DNA from: Pempheris klunzingeri
Lineage: Eukaryota > Chordata > Actinopteri > Acropomatiformes > Pempheridae
NCBI RefSeq assembly: GCF_042242105.1
Contig: NC_092021.1
Location: 6,188,355 to 6,252,354, forward strand
Length of the DNA: 64,000 bases
Direction: 5' to 3'
Each line of letters opens with the position of its first letter. Position 1 is the first letter of the stretch. Both the position numbers and the translations under genes were made by a program. Under the pieces are notes generated by a model. It saw only the letters and a program-made list of their open reading frames with translations, had not been told where the DNA came from and searched no databases. Positions 42,526 through 54,814 of this stretch are shown here, piece after piece.

Positions 42526-43123
42526 TTATGCGTCCATGGTAGCCATTACTTATTTAATCCTGGGAGAGGAAAAATGGACCAGGTTTTCGGTAGTTACCTC
42601 CAACATCCTATGAACACATCATCTCAGTGGTTTCTAAAGTCTATGGACAATGGCGTCTGTCCTGCCAGTGTCTTCAGAAACTGCTATCAGACGCTCCTCT
42701 AAACCATGCAATACAAGCAAGCAGTGCTGCCAGGCCCACGTTGGAGTTGAAATCCACTGCTGAAACACAACGAAAAGCCGCCTGACAGCAGAATTGTGAT
42801 GGATAGGTTCATTGACACTCACAGTGTGTTTGAAACTGCATATAACACGGGAGAGACACTGACCTGAAATGAGCTTTTTTGCATCCACAACCAAGGATTG
42901 GCGTTGCAGTCAATGCAGTGACCAAGACCCATGGGACAAAATTCTGGCCTCTATCCGACAAGGGATTGTAGGATTGTAGGATTGTAGGACTGGAGTGAAG
43001 GATCGGTCCCACTCTTTACAGCCTTAATTGCAACAACAGGACTAGGTTTTGAGGTATCATGGAGCAGAGCTTGGAAGAAGAGGCCACAGCCTTTGTTGAA
43101 TGCCCACTTTGGGGACTAGGCAA

Positions 43124-43197
43124 GTCTCTGTGGCGCAATCGGCCAGCGCGCTCGGCTGTTAACCGAGAGGATGGTGGTTCGAGCCCACCCAGGGACG
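43124..43197 (+). tRNA. tRNA-Asn-GTT: tRNA-Asn(GTT), unit 23
   Basis: Identical to unit 1. Confidence 0.97.
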
Positions 43198-43483
43198 AAA
43201 ACTTGTTTGCGGCTGTGCAGCAAGAGTTCTGGTCGTGCCCTTGGAACTTGACGTGCTGCCTGGACCTGGCTAGAAGGCCCGAGCTCTTCCTTGTGGCTTC
43301 AGAGGTGTTGGCTTTTGTGCTTCTGCTTGCCAGCCTTGAATTGAACAAGGAGTCTTTCAAGGCACTTTGCTGTCAATGTCTTTTTTTGCTTTTTAACTGA
43401 AAACGGTAATGAAAGGCAGAACCAAGGTCATGCAATTTCATTCAACTCTTCCTATGTAACTTTGGGAAAAGTGTAAAAGCTGT

Positions 43484-43557
43484 GGCGCCGTGGCTTAGTT
43501 GGTCAAAGTGCCTGTCTAGTAAACAGGAGATCCTGGGTTCAAATCCCAGCGGTGCCT
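43484..43557 (+). tRNA. tRNA-Thr-AGT: tRNA-Thr(AGT), unit 23
   Basis: Identical to unit 1; T5 terminator present. Confidence 0.97.
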
Positions 43558-43824
43558 GCTGATACCTCTTTCTTTTTCCGTTTCCTTGGGCCTGAAACCA
43601 TGAAAACCTCATTTGAAGTCAATGCAGCACTAAGCAAAGGTCAAAAGGACAAGAATGCAGCCGTCTGCAGAATGACTTTGGTAAGACTTGATGCCAATAG
43701 CTTTCACCAGAGTATAGAGCTCTCTGTTTTTACTCAAAACGGACATGAAAGACAGAAACGAGCTGATTGAATTTCATTCAGCACTTCCCATATAACTTTA
43801 TGAAAAGTAAAAGGAGCAGGTGGA

Positions 43825-43898
43825 GGCACCGTGGCTTAGTTGGTCAAAGTCCCTGTCTTGTAAACAGGAGATCCTGGGTTCAAATCCCAGCGGTGCCT
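43825..43898 (+). tRNA. tRNA-Thr-TGT: tRNA-Thr(TGT), unit 23
   Basis: Identical to unit 1. Confidence 0.94.
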
Positions 43899-44066
43899 GC
43901 TTTATCTTCCTTTCCAGCACTAATAACCTTCCCAATGTTTGAAATGGCAAGAACCTCATTTGAAACCGATGCAGCAAAAGGCAACCGGACAAGAATGTAG
44001 CCGGCAGCAGAATGACTTGATACCAATGTTTGTCACCAGAGTACTTGAATGCCTTTGCCAACAGTG

Positions 44067-44140
44067 GGTGCTGTGGTTTAATTGGTGAAAGTGCCTGCCT
44101 TGTAAACGGGAGAGATTTGGTTTGAATCCCAGCCATGCCT
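44067..44140 (+). pseudogene. tRNA-Thr-like pseudogene, unit 23
   Basis: Same decayed sequence as unit 1. Confidence 0.87.
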
Positions 44141-44730
44141 TTATGCGTCCATGGTAGCCATTACTTATTTAATCCTGGGAGAGGAAAAATGGACCAGGTT
44201 TTCGGTAGTTACCTCCAACATCCTATGAACACATCATCTCAGTGGTTTCTAAAGTCTATGGACAATGGCGTCTGTCCTGCCAGTGTCTTCGGAAACTGCT
44301 ATCAGACGCTCCTCTAAACCATGCAATACAAGCAAGCAGTGCTGCCAGGCCCACGTTGGAGTTGAAATCCACTGCTGAAACACAACGAAAAGCCGCCTGA
44401 CAGCAGAATTGTGATGGATAGGTTCATTGACACTCACAGTGTGTTTGAAACTGCATATAACACGGGAGAGACACTGACCTGAAATGAGCTTTTTTGCATC
44501 CACAACCAAGGATTGGCGTTGCAGTCAATGCAGTGACCAAGACCCATGGGACAAAATTCTGGCCTCTATCCGACAAGGGATTGTAGGATTGTAGGACTGG
44601 AGTGAAGGATCGGTCCCACTCTTTACAGCCTTAATTGCAACAACAGGACTAGGTTTTGAGGTATCATGGAGCAGAGCTTGGAAGAAGAGGCCACAGCCTT
44701 TGTTGAATGCCCACTTTGGGGACTAGGCAA

Positions 44731-44804
44731 GTCTCTGTGGCGCAATCGGCCAGCGCGCTCGGCTGTTAACCGAGAGGATGGTGGTTCGAGCCCACCCAGG
44801 GACG
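44731..44804 (+). tRNA. tRNA-Asn-GTT: tRNA-Asn(GTT), unit 24
   Basis: Identical to unit 1. Confidence 0.97.
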
Positions 44805-45090
44805 AAAACTTGTTTGCGGCTGTGCAGCAAGAGTTCTGGTCGTGCCCTTGGAACTTGACGTGCTGCCTGGACCTGGCTAGAAGGCCCGAGCTCTTCCTTG
44901 TGGCTTCAGAGGTGTTGGCTTTTGTGCTTCTGCTTGCCAGCCTTGAATTGAACAAGGAGTCTTTCAAGGCACTTTGCTGTCAATGTCTTTTTTTGCTTTT
45001 TAACTGAAAACGGTAATGAAAGGCAGAACCAAGGTCATGCAATTTCATTCAACTCTTCCTATGTAACTTTGGGAAAAGTGTAAAAGCTGT

Positions 45091-45164
45091 GGCGCCGTGG
45101 CTTAGTTGGTCAAAGTGCCTGTCTAGTAAACAGGAGATCCTGGGTTCAAATCCCAGCGGTGCCT
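45091..45164 (+). tRNA. tRNA-Thr-AGT: tRNA-Thr(AGT), unit 24
   Basis: Identical to unit 1; T5 terminator present. Confidence 0.97.
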
Positions 45165-45431
45165 GCTGATACCTCTTTCTTTTTCCGTTTCCTTGGGCCT
45201 GAAACCATGAAAACCTCATTTGAAGTCAATGCAGCACTAAGCAAAGGTCAAAAGGACAAGAATGCAGCCGTCTGCAGAATGACTTTGGTAAGACTTGATG
45301 CCAATAGCTTTCACCAGAGTATAGAGCTCTCTGTTTTTACTCAAAACGGACATGAAAGACAGAAACGAGCTGATTGAATTTCATTCAGCACTTCCCATAT
45401 AACTTTATGAAAAGTAAAAGGAGCAGGTGGA

Positions 45432-45505
45432 GGCACCGTGGCTTAGTTGGTCAAAGTCCCTGTCTTGTAAACAGGAGATCCTGGGTTCAAATCCCAGCGG
45501 TGCCT
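45432..45505 (+). tRNA. tRNA-Thr-TGT: tRNA-Thr(TGT), unit 24
   Basis: Identical to unit 1. Confidence 0.94.
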
Positions 45506-45673
45506 GCTTTATCTTCCTTTCCAGCACTAATAACCTTCCCAATGTTTGAAATGGCAAGAACCTCATTTGAAACCGATGCAGCAAAAGGCAACCGGACAAG
45601 AATGTAGCCGGCAGCAGAATGACTTGATACCAATGTTTGTCACCAGAGTACTTGAATGCCTTTGCCAACAGTG

Positions 45674-45747
45674 GGTGCTGTGGTTTAATTGGTGAAAGTG
45701 CCTGCCTTGTAAACGGGAGAGATTTGGTTTGAATCCCAGCCATGCCT
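45674..45747 (+). pseudogene. tRNA-Thr-like pseudogene, unit 24
   Basis: Same decayed sequence as unit 1. Confidence 0.87.
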
Positions 45748-46337
45748 TTATGCGTCCATGGTAGCCATTACTTATTTAATCCTGGGAGAGGAAAAATGGA
45801 CCAGGTTTTCGGTAGTTACCTCCAACATCCTATGAACACATCATCTCAGTGGTTTCTAAAGTCTATGGACAATGGCGTCTGTCCTGCCAGTGTCTTCGGA
45901 AACTGCTATCAGACGCTCCTCTAAACCATGCAATACAAGCAAGCAGTGCTGCCAGGCCCACGTTGGAGTTGAAATCCACTGCTGAAACACAACGAAAAGC
46001 CGCCTGACAGCAGAATTGTGATGGATAGGTTCATTGACACTCACAGTGTGTTTGAAACTGCATATAACACGGGAGAGACACTGACCTGAAATGAGCTTTT
46101 TTGCATCCACAACCAAGGATTGGCGTTGCAGTCAATGCAGTGACCAAGACCCATGGGACAAAATTCTGGCCTCTATCCGACAAGGGATTGTAGGATTGTA
46201 GGACTGGAGTGAAGGATCGGTCCCACTCTTTACAGCCTTAATTGCAACAACAGGACTAGGTTTTGAGGTATCATGGAGCAGAGCTTGGAAGAAGAGGCCA
46301 CAGCCTTTGTTGAATGCCCACTTTGGGGACTAGGCAA

Positions 46338-46411
46338 GTCTCTGTGGCGCAATCGGCCAGCGCGCTCGGCTGTTAACCGAGAGGATGGTGGTTCGAGCCC
46401 ACCCAGGGACG
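46338..46411 (+). tRNA. tRNA-Asn-GTT: tRNA-Asn(GTT), unit 25
   Basis: Identical to unit 1. The trailer has GTGCAGCCTGG for GTGCTGCCTGG, a marker shared with units 13 and 35. Confidence 0.97.
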
Positions 46412-46697
46412 AAAACTTGTTTGCGGCTGTGCAGCAAGAGTTCTGGTCGTGCCCTTGGAACTTGACGTGCAGCCTGGACCTGGCTAGAAGGCCCGAGCTC
46501 TTCCTTGTGGCTTCAGAGGTGTTGGCTTTTGTGCTTCTGCTTGCCAGCCTTGAATTGAACAAGGAGTCTTTCAAGGCACTTTGCTGTCAATGTCTTTTTT
46601 TGCTTTTTAACTGAAAACGGTAATGAAAGGCAGAACCAAGGTCATGCAATTTCATTCAACTCTTCCTATGTAACTTTGGGAAAAGTGTAAAAGCTGT

Positions 46698-46771
46698 GGC
46701 GCCGTGGCTTAGTTGGTCAAAGTGCCTGTCTAGTAAACAGGAGATCCTGGGTTCAAATCCCAGCGGTGCCT
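46698..46771 (+). tRNA. tRNA-Thr-AGT: tRNA-Thr(AGT), unit 25
   Basis: Identical to unit 1; T5 terminator present. Confidence 0.97.
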
Positions 46772-47038
46772 GCTGATACCTCTTTCTTTTTCCGTTTCCT
46801 TGGGCCTGAAACCATGAAAACCTCATTTGAAGTCAATGCAGCACTAAGCAAAGGTCAAAAGGACAAGAATGCAGCCGTCTGCAGAATGACTTTGGTAAGA
46901 CTTGATGCCAATAGCTTTCACCAGAGTATAGAGCTCTCTGTTTTTACTCAAAACGGACATGAAAGACAGAAACGAGCTGATTGAATTTCATTCAGCACTT
47001 CCCATATAACTTTATGAAAAGTAAAAGGAGCAGGTGGA

Positions 47039-47112
47039 GGCACCGTGGCTTAGTTGGTCAAAGTCCCTGTCTTGTAAACAGGAGATCCTGGGTTCAAATC
47101 CCAGCGGTGCCT
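47039..47112 (+). tRNA. tRNA-Thr-TGT: tRNA-Thr(TGT), unit 25
   Basis: Identical to unit 1. Confidence 0.94.
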
Positions 47113-47280
47113 GCTTTATCTTCCTTTCCAGCACTAATAACCTTCCCAATGTTTGAAATGGCAAGAACCTCATTTGAAACCGATGCAGCAAAAGGCAACC
47201 GGACAAGAATGTAGCCGGCAGCAGAATGACTTGATACCAATGTTTGTCACCAGAGTACTTGAATGCCTTTGCCAACAGTG

Positions 47281-47354
47281 GGTGCTGTGGTTTAATTGGT
47301 GAAAGTGCCTGCCTTGTAAACGGGAGAGATTTGGTTTGAATCCCAGCCATGCCT
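47281..47354 (+). pseudogene. tRNA-Thr-like pseudogene, unit 25
   Basis: Same decayed sequence as unit 1. Confidence 0.87.
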
Positions 47355-47944
47355 TTATGCGTCCATGGTAGCCATTACTTATTTAATCCTGGGAGAGGAA
47401 AAATGGACCAGGTTTTCGGTAGTTACCTCCAACATCCTATGAACACATCATCTCAGTGGTTTCTAAAGTCTATGGACAATGGCGTCTGTCCTGCCAGTGT
47501 CTTCGGAAACTGCTATCAGACGCTCCTCTAAACCATGCAATACAAGCAAGCAGTGCTGCCAGGCCCACGTTGGAGTTGAAATCCACTGCTGAAACACAAC
47601 GAAAAGCCGCCTGACAGCAGAATTGTGATGGATAGGTTCATTGACACTCACAGTGTGTTTGAAACTGCATATAACACGGGAGAGACACTGACCTGAAATG
47701 AGCTTTTTTGCATCCACAACCAAGGATTGGCGTTGCAGTCAATGCAGTGACCAAGACCCATGGGACAAAATTCTGGCCTCTATCCGACAAGGGATTGTAG
47801 GATTGTAGGACTGGAGTGAAGGATCGGTCCCACTCTTTACAGCCTTAATTGCAACAACAGGACTAGGTTTTGAGGTATCATGGAGCAGAGCTTGGAAGAA
47901 GAGGCCACAGCCTTTGTTGAATGCCCACTTTGGGGACTAGGCAA

Positions 47945-48018
47945 GTCTCTGTGGCGCAATCGGCCAGCGCGCTCGGCTGTTAACCGAGAGGATGGTGGTT
48001 CGAGCCCACCCAGGGACG
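47945..48018 (+). tRNA. tRNA-Asn-GTT: tRNA-Asn(GTT), unit 26
   Basis: Identical to unit 1. Confidence 0.97.
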
Positions 48019-48304
48019 AAAACTTGTTTGCGGCTGTGCAGCAAGAGTTCTGGTCGTGCCCTTGGAACTTGACGTGCTGCCTGGACCTGGCTAGAAGGCC
48101 CGAGCTCTTCCTTGTGGCTTCAGAGGTGTTGGCTTTTGTGCTTCTGCTTGCCAGCCTTGAATTGAACAAGGAGTCTTTCAAGGCACTTTGCTGTCAATGT
48201 CTTTTTTTGCTTTTTAACTGAAAACGGTAATGAAAGGCAGAACCAAGGTCATGCAATTTCATTCAACTCTTCCTATGTAACTTTGGGAAAAGTGTAAAAG
48301 CTGT

Positions 48305-48378
48305 GGCGCCGTGGCTTAGTTGGTCAAAGTGCCTGTCTAGTAAACAGGAGATCCTGGGTTCAAATCCCAGCGGTGCCT
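48305..48378 (+). tRNA. tRNA-Thr-AGT: tRNA-Thr(AGT), unit 26
   Basis: Identical to unit 1; T5 terminator present. Confidence 0.97.
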
Positions 48379-48645
48379 GCTGATACCTCTTTCTTTTTCC
48401 GTTTCCTTGGGCCTGAAACCATGAAAACCTCATTTGAAGTCAATGCAGCACTAAGCAAAGGTCAAAAGGACAAGAATGCAGCCGTCTGCAGAATGACTTT
48501 GGTAAGACTTGATGCCAATAGCTTTCACCAGAGTATAGAGCTCTCTGTTTTTACTCAAAACGGACATGAAAGACAGAAACGAGCTGATTGAATTTCATTC
48601 AGCACTTCCCATATAACTTTATGAAAAGTAAAAGGAGCAGGTGGA

Positions 48646-48719
48646 GGCACCGTGGCTTAGTTGGTCAAAGTCCCTGTCTTGTAAACAGGAGATCCTGGGT
48701 TCAAATCCCAGCGGTGCCT
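48646..48719 (+). tRNA. tRNA-Thr-TGT: tRNA-Thr(TGT), unit 26
   Basis: Identical to unit 1. Confidence 0.94.
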
Positions 48720-48887
48720 GCTTTATCTTCCTTTCCAGCACTAATAACCTTCCCAATGTTTGAAATGGCAAGAACCTCATTTGAAACCGATGCAGCAAAA
48801 GGCAACCGGACAAGAATGTAGCCGGCAGCAGAATGACTTGATACCAATGTTTGTCACCAGAGTACTTGAATGCCTTTGCCAACAGTG

Positions 48888-48961
48888 GGTGCTGTGGTTT
48901 AATTGGTGAAAGTGCCTGCCTTGTAAACGGGAGAGATTTGGTTTGAATCCCAGCCATGCCT
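48888..48961 (+). pseudogene. tRNA-Thr-like pseudogene, unit 26
   Basis: Same decayed sequence as unit 1. Confidence 0.87.
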
Positions 48962-49551
48962 TTATGCGTCCATGGTAGCCATTACTTATTTAATCCTGGG
49001 AGAGGAAAAATGGACCAGGTTTTCGGTAGTTACCTCCAACATCCTATGAACACATCATCTCAGTGGTTTCTAAAGTCTATGGACAATGGCGTCTGTCCTG
49101 CCAGTGTCTTCGGAAACTGCTATCAGACGCTCCTCTAAACCATGCAATACAAGCAAGCAGTGCTGCCAGGCCCACGTTGGAGTTGAAATCCACTGCTGAA
49201 ACACAACGAAAAGCCGCCTGACAGCAGAATTGTGATGGATAGGTTCATTGACACTCACAGTGTGTTTGAAACTGCATATAACACGGGAGAGACACTGACC
49301 TGAAATGAGCTTTTTTGCATCCACAACCAAGGATTGGCGTTGCAGTCAATGCAGTGACCAAGACCCATGGGACAAAATTCTGGCCTCTATCCGACAAGGG
49401 ATTGTAGGATTGTAGGACTGGAGTGAAGGATCGGTCCCACTCTTTACAGCCTTAATTGCAACAACAGGACTAGGTTTTGAGGTATCATGGAGCAGAGCTT
49501 GGAAGAAGAGGCCACAGCCTTTGTTGAATGCCCACTTTGGGGACTAGGCAA

Positions 49552-49625
49552 GTCTCTGTGGCGCAATCGGCCAGCGCGCTCGGCTGTTAACCGAGAGGAT
49601 GGTGGTTCGAGCCCACCCAGGGACG
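49552..49625 (+). tRNA. tRNA-Asn-GTT: tRNA-Asn(GTT), unit 27
   Basis: Identical to unit 1. Start of the first of two adjacent 6436-bp blocks. Confidence 0.97.
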
Positions 49626-49911
49626 AAAACTTGTTTGCGGCTGTGCAGCAAGAGTTCTGGTCGTGCCCTTGGAACTTGACGTGCTGCCTGGACCTGGCTA
49701 GAAGGCCCGAGCTCTTCCTTGTGGCTTCAGAGGTGTTGGCTTTTGTGCTTCTGCTTGCCAGCCTTGAATTGAACAAGGAGTCTTTCAAGGCACTTTGCTG
49801 TCAATGTCTTTTTTTGCTTTTTAACTGAAAACGGTAATGAAAGGCAGAACCAAGGTCATGCAATTTCATTCAACTCTTCCTATGTAACTTTGGGAAAAGT
49901 GTAAAAGCTGT

Positions 49912-49985
49912 GGCGCCGTGGCTTAGTTGGTCAAAGTGCCTGTCTAGTAAACAGGAGATCCTGGGTTCAAATCCCAGCGGTGCCT
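49912..49985 (+). tRNA. tRNA-Thr-AGT: tRNA-Thr(AGT), unit 27
   Basis: Identical to unit 1; T5 terminator present. Confidence 0.97.
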
Positions 49986-50252
49986 GCTGATACCTCTTTC
50001 TTTTTCCGTTTCCTTGGGCCTGAAACCATGAAAACCTCATTTGAAGTCAATGCAGCACTAAGCAAAGGTCAAAAGGACAAGAATGCAGCCGTCTGCAGAA
50101 TGACTTTGGTAAGACTTGATGCCAATAGCTTTCACCAGAGTATAGAGCTCTCTGTTTTTACTCAAAACGGACATGAAAGACAGAAACGAGCTGATTGAAT
50201 TTCATTCAGCACTTCCCATATAACTTTATGAAAAGTAAAAGGAGCAGGTGGA

Positions 50253-50326
50253 GGCACCGTGGCTTAGTTGGTCAAAGTCCCTGTCTTGTAAACAGGAGAT
50301 CCTGGGTTCAAATCCCAGCGGTGCCT
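50253..50326 (+). tRNA. tRNA-Thr-TGT: tRNA-Thr(TGT), unit 27
   Basis: Identical to unit 1. Confidence 0.94.
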
Positions 50327-50494
50327 GCTTTATCTTCCTTTCCAGCACTAATAACCTTCCCAATGTTTGAAATGGCAAGAACCTCATTTGAAACCGATGC
50401 AGCAAAAGGCAACCGGACAAGAATGTAGCCGGCAGCAGAATGACTTGATACCAATGTTTGTCACCAGAGTACTTGAATGCCTTTGCCAACAGTG

Positions 50495-50568
50495 GGTGCT
50501 GTGGTTTAATTGGTGAAAGTGCCTGCCTTGTAAACGGGAGAGATTTGGTTTGAATCCCAGCCATGCCT
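50495..50568 (+). pseudogene. tRNA-Thr-like pseudogene, unit 27
   Basis: Same decayed sequence as unit 1. Confidence 0.87.
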
Positions 50569-51158
50569 TTATGCGTCCATGGTAGCCATTACTTATTTAA
50601 TCCTGGGAGAGGAAAAATGGACCAGGTTTTCGGTAGTTACCTCCAACATCCTATGAACACATCATCTCAGTGGTTTCTAAAGTCTATGGACAATGGCGTC
50701 TGTCCTGCCAGTGTCTTCAGAAACTGCTATCAGACGCTCCTCTAAACCATGCAATACAAGCAAGCAGTGCTGCCAGGCCCACGTTGGAGTTGAAATCCAC
50801 TGCTGAAACACAACGAAAAGCCGCCTGACAGCAGAATTGTGATGGATAGGTTCATTGACACTCACAGTGTGTTTGAAACTGCATATAACACGGGAGAGAC
50901 ACTGACCTGAAATGAGCTTTTTTGCATCCACAACCAAGGATTGGCGTTGCAGTCAATGCAGTGACCAAGACCCATGGGACAAAATTCTGGCCTCTATCCG
51001 ACAAGGGATTGTAGGATTGTAGGACTGGAGTGAAGGATCGGTCCCACTCTTTACAGCCTTAATTGCAACAACAGGACTAGGTTTTGAGGTATCATGGAGC
51101 AGAGCTTGGAAGAAGAGGCCACAGCCTTTGTTGAATGCCCACTTTGGGGACTAGGCAA

Positions 51159-51232
51159 GTCTCTGTGGCGCAATCGGCCAGCGCGCTCGGCTGTTAACCG
51201 AGAGGATGGTGGTTCGAGCCCACCCAGGGACG
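51159..51232 (+). tRNA. tRNA-Asn-GTT: tRNA-Asn(GTT), unit 28
   Basis: Identical to unit 1. Confidence 0.97.
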
Positions 51233-51518
51233 AAAACTTGTTTGCGGCTGTGCAGCAAGAGTTCTGGTCGTGCCCTTGGAACTTGACGTGCTGCCTGGAC
51301 CTGGCTAGAAGGCCCGAGCTCTTCCTTGTGGCTTCAGAGGTGTTGGCTTTTGTGCTTCTGCTTGCCAGCCTTGAATTGAACAAGGAGTCTTTCAAGGCAC
51401 TTTGCTGTCAATGTCTTTTTTTGCTTTTTAACTGAAAACGGTAATGAAAGGCAGAACCAAGGTCATGCAATTTCATTCAACTCTTCCTATGTAACTTTGG
51501 GAAAAGTGTAAAAGCTGT

Positions 51519-51592
51519 GGCGCCGTGGCTTAGTTGGTCAAAGTGCCTGTCTAGTAAACAGGAGATCCTGGGTTCAAATCCCAGCGGTGCCT
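51519..51592 (+). tRNA. tRNA-Thr-AGT: tRNA-Thr(AGT), unit 28
   Basis: Identical to unit 1; T5 terminator present. Confidence 0.97.
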
Positions 51593-51859
51593 GCTGATAC
51601 CTCTTTCTTTTTCCGTTTCCTTGGGCCTGAAACCATGAAAACCTCATTTGAAGTCAATGCAGCACTAAGCAAAGGTCAAAAGGACAAGAATGCAGCCGTC
51701 TGCAGAATGACTTTGGTAAGACTTGATGCCAATAGCTTTCACCAGAGTATAGAGCTCTCTGTTTTTACTCAAAACGGACATGAAAGACAGAAACGAGCTG
51801 ATTGAATTTCATTCAGCACTTCCCATATAACTTTATGAAAAGTAAAAGGAGCAGGTGGA

Positions 51860-51933
51860 GGCACCGTGGCTTAGTTGGTCAAAGTCCCTGTCTTGTAAAC
51901 AGGAGATCCTGGGTTCAAATCCCAGCGGTGCCT
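51860..51933 (+). tRNA. tRNA-Thr-TGT: tRNA-Thr(TGT), unit 28
   Basis: Identical to unit 1. Confidence 0.94.
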
Positions 51934-52101
51934 GCTTTATCTTCCTTTCCAGCACTAATAACCTTCCCAATGTTTGAAATGGCAAGAACCTCATTTGAAA
52001 CCGATGCAGCAAAAGGCAACCGGACAAGAATGTAGCCGGCAGCAGAATGACTTGATACCAATGTTTTTCACCAGAGTACTTGAATGCCTTTGCCAACAGT
52101 G

Positions 52102-52175
52102 GGTGCTGTGGTTTAATTGGTGAAAGTGCCTGCCTTGTAAACGGGAGAGATTTGGTTTGAATCCCAGCCATGCCT
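52102..52175 (+). pseudogene. tRNA-Thr-like pseudogene, unit 28
   Basis: Same decayed sequence as unit 1. Confidence 0.87.
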
Positions 52176-52773
52176 TTATGCGTCCATGGTAGCCATTACT
52201 TATTTAATCCTGGGAGAGGAAAAATGGACCAGGTTTTCGGTAGTTACCTCCAACATCCTATGAACACATCATCTCAGTGGTTTCTAAAGTCTATGGACAA
52301 TGGCGTCTGTCCTGCCAGTGTCTTCAGAAACTGCTATCAGACGCTCCTCTAAACCATGCAATACAAGCAAGCAGTGCTGCCAGGCCCACGTTGGAGTTGA
52401 AATCCACTGCTGAAACACAACGAAAAGCCGCCTGACAGCAGAATTGTGATGGATAGGTTCATTGACACTCACAGTGTGTTTGAAACTGCATATAACACGG
52501 GAGAGACACTGACCTGAAATGAGCTTTTTTGCATCCACAACCAAGGATTGGCGTTGCAGTCAATGCAGTGACCAAGACCCATGGGACAAAATTCTGGCCT
52601 CTATCCGACAAGGGATTGTAGGATTGTAGGATTGTAGGACTGGAGTGAAGGATCGGTCCCACTCTTTACAGCCTTAATTGCAACAACAGGACTAGGTTTT
52701 GAGGTATCATGGAGCAGAGCTTGGAAGAAGAGGCCACAGCCTTTGTTGAATGCCCACTTTGGGGACTAGGCAA

Positions 52774-52847
52774 GTCTCTGTGGCGCAATCGGCCAGCGCG
52801 CTCGGCTGTTAACCGAGAGGATGGTGGTTCGAGCCCACCCAGGGACG
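52774..52847 (+). tRNA. tRNA-Asn-GTT: tRNA-Asn(GTT), unit 29
   Basis: Identical to unit 1. Confidence 0.97.
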
Positions 52848-53133
52848 AAAACTTGTTTGCGGCTGTGCAGCAAGAGTTCTGGTCGTGCCCTTGGAACTTG
52901 ACGTGCTGCCTGGACCTGGCTAGAAGGCCCGAGCTCTTCCTTGTGGCTTCAGAGGTGTTGGCTTTTGTGCTTCTGCTTGCCAGCCTTGAATTGAACAAGG
53001 AGTCTTTCAAGGCACTTTGCTGTCAATGTCTTTTTTTGCTTTTTAACTGAAAACGGTAATGAAAGGCAGAACCAAGGTCATGCAATTTCATTCAACTCTT
53101 CCTATGTAACTTTGGGAAAAGTGTAAAAGCTGT

Positions 53134-53207
53134 GGCGCCGTGGCTTAGTTGGTCAAAGTGCCTGTCTAGTAAACAGGAGATCCTGGGTTCAAATCCCAGC
53201 GGTGCCT
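53134..53207 (+). tRNA. tRNA-Thr-AGT: tRNA-Thr(AGT), unit 29
   Basis: Identical to unit 1; T5 terminator present. Confidence 0.97.
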
Positions 53208-53474
53208 GCTGATACCTCTTTCTTTTTCCGTTTCCTTGGGCCTGAAACCATGAAAACCTCATTTGAAGTCAATGCAGCACTAAGCAAAGGTCAAAAGGAC
53301 AAGAATGCAGCCGTCTGCAGAATGACTTTGGTAAGACTTGATGCCAATAGCTTTCACCAGAGTATAGAGCTCTCTGTTTTTACTCAAAACGGACATGAAA
53401 GACAGAAACGAGCTGATTGAATTTCATTCAGCACTTCCCATATAACTTTATGAAAAGTAAAAGGAGCAGGTGGA

Positions 53475-53548
53475 GGCACCGTGGCTTAGTTGGTCAAAGT
53501 CCCTGTCTTGTAAACAGGAGATCCTGGGTTCAAATCCCAGCGGTGCCT
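53475..53548 (+). tRNA. tRNA-Thr-TGT: tRNA-Thr(TGT), unit 29
   Basis: Identical to unit 1. Confidence 0.94.
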
Positions 53549-53716
53549 GCTTTATCTTCCTTTCCAGCACTAATAACCTTCCCAATGTTTGAAATGGCAA
53601 GAACCTCATTTGAAACCGATGCAGCAAAAGGCAACCGGACAAGAATGTAGCCGGCAGCAGAATGACTTGATACCAATGTTTGTCACCAGAGTACTTGAAT
53701 GCCTTTGCCAACAGTG

Positions 53717-53790
53717 GGTGCTGTGGTTTAATTGGTGAAAGTGCCTGCCTTGTAAACGGGAGAGATTTGGTTTGAATCCCAGCCATGCCT
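53717..53790 (+). pseudogene. tRNA-Thr-like pseudogene, unit 29
   Basis: Same decayed sequence as unit 1. Confidence 0.87.
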
Positions 53791-54380
53791 TTATGCGTCC
53801 ATGGTAGCCATTACTTATTTAATCCTGGGAGAGGAAAAATGGACCAGGTTTTCGGTAGTTACCTCCAACATCCTATGAACACATCATCTCAGTGGTTTCT
53901 AAAGTCTATGGACAATGGCGTCTGTCCTGCCAGTGTCTTCGGAAACTGCTATCAGACGCTCCTCTAAACCATGCAATACAAGCAAGCAGTGCTGCCAGGC
54001 CCACGTTGGAGTTGAAATCCACTGCTGAAACACAACGAAAAGCCGCCTGACAGCAGAATTGTGATGGATAGGTTCATTGACACTCACAGTGTGTTTGAAA
54101 CTGCATATAACACGGGAGAGACACTGACCTGAAATGAGCTTTTTTGCATCCACAACCAAGGATTGGCGTTGCAGTCAATGCAGTGACCAAGACCCATGGG
54201 ACAAAATTCTGGCCTCTATCCGACAAGGGATTGTAGGATTGTAGGACTGGAGTGAAGGATCGGTCCCACTCTTTACAGCCTTAATTGCAACAACAGGACT
54301 AGGTTTTGAGGTATCATGGAGCAGAGCTTGGAAGAAGAGGCCACAGCCTTTGTTGAATGCCCACTTTGGGGACTAGGCAA

Positions 54381-54454
54381 GTCTCTGTGGCGCAATCGGC
54401 CAGCGCGCTCGGCTGTTAACCGAGAGGATGGTGGTTCGAGCCCACCCAGGGACG
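54381..54454 (+). tRNA. tRNA-Asn-GTT: tRNA-Asn(GTT), unit 30
   Basis: Identical to unit 1. Confidence 0.97.
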
Positions 54455-54740
54455 AAAACTTGTTTGCGGCTGTGCAGCAAGAGTTCTGGTCGTGCCCTTG
54501 GAACTTGACGTGCTGCCTGGACCTGGCTAGAAGGCCCGAGCTCTTCCTTGTGGCTTCAGAGGTGTTGGCTTTTGTGCTTCTGCTTGCCAGCCTTGAATTG
54601 AACAAGGAGTCTTTCAAGGCACTTTGCTGTCAATGTCTTTTTTTGCTTTTTAACTGAAAACGGTAATGAAAGGCAGAACCAAGGTCATGCAATTTCATTC
54701 AACTCTTCCTATGTAACTTTGGGAAAAGTGTAAAAGCTGT

Positions 54741-54814
54741 GGCGCCGTGGCTTAGTTGGTCAAAGTGCCTGTCTAGTAAACAGGAGATCCTGGGTTCAAA
54801 TCCCAGCGGTGCCT
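54741..54814 (+). tRNA. tRNA-Thr-AGT: tRNA-Thr(AGT), unit 30
   Basis: Identical to unit 1; T5 terminator present. Confidence 0.97.

Larger units (their letters stand above)
39902..49551 (+). repeat. Higher-order repeat block, units 21-26 (9650 bp)
   Basis: Six units in a fixed order of markers: unit 21 has CTTCAGAAAC in the spacer; unit 22 has CTTCAGAAAC, the TTTTT form before the pseudogene and an extra GATTGTAG; units 23 and 24 are plain; unit 25 has GCAGCC; unit 26 is plain. The first five of these recur in order from unit 31. Confidence 0.8.
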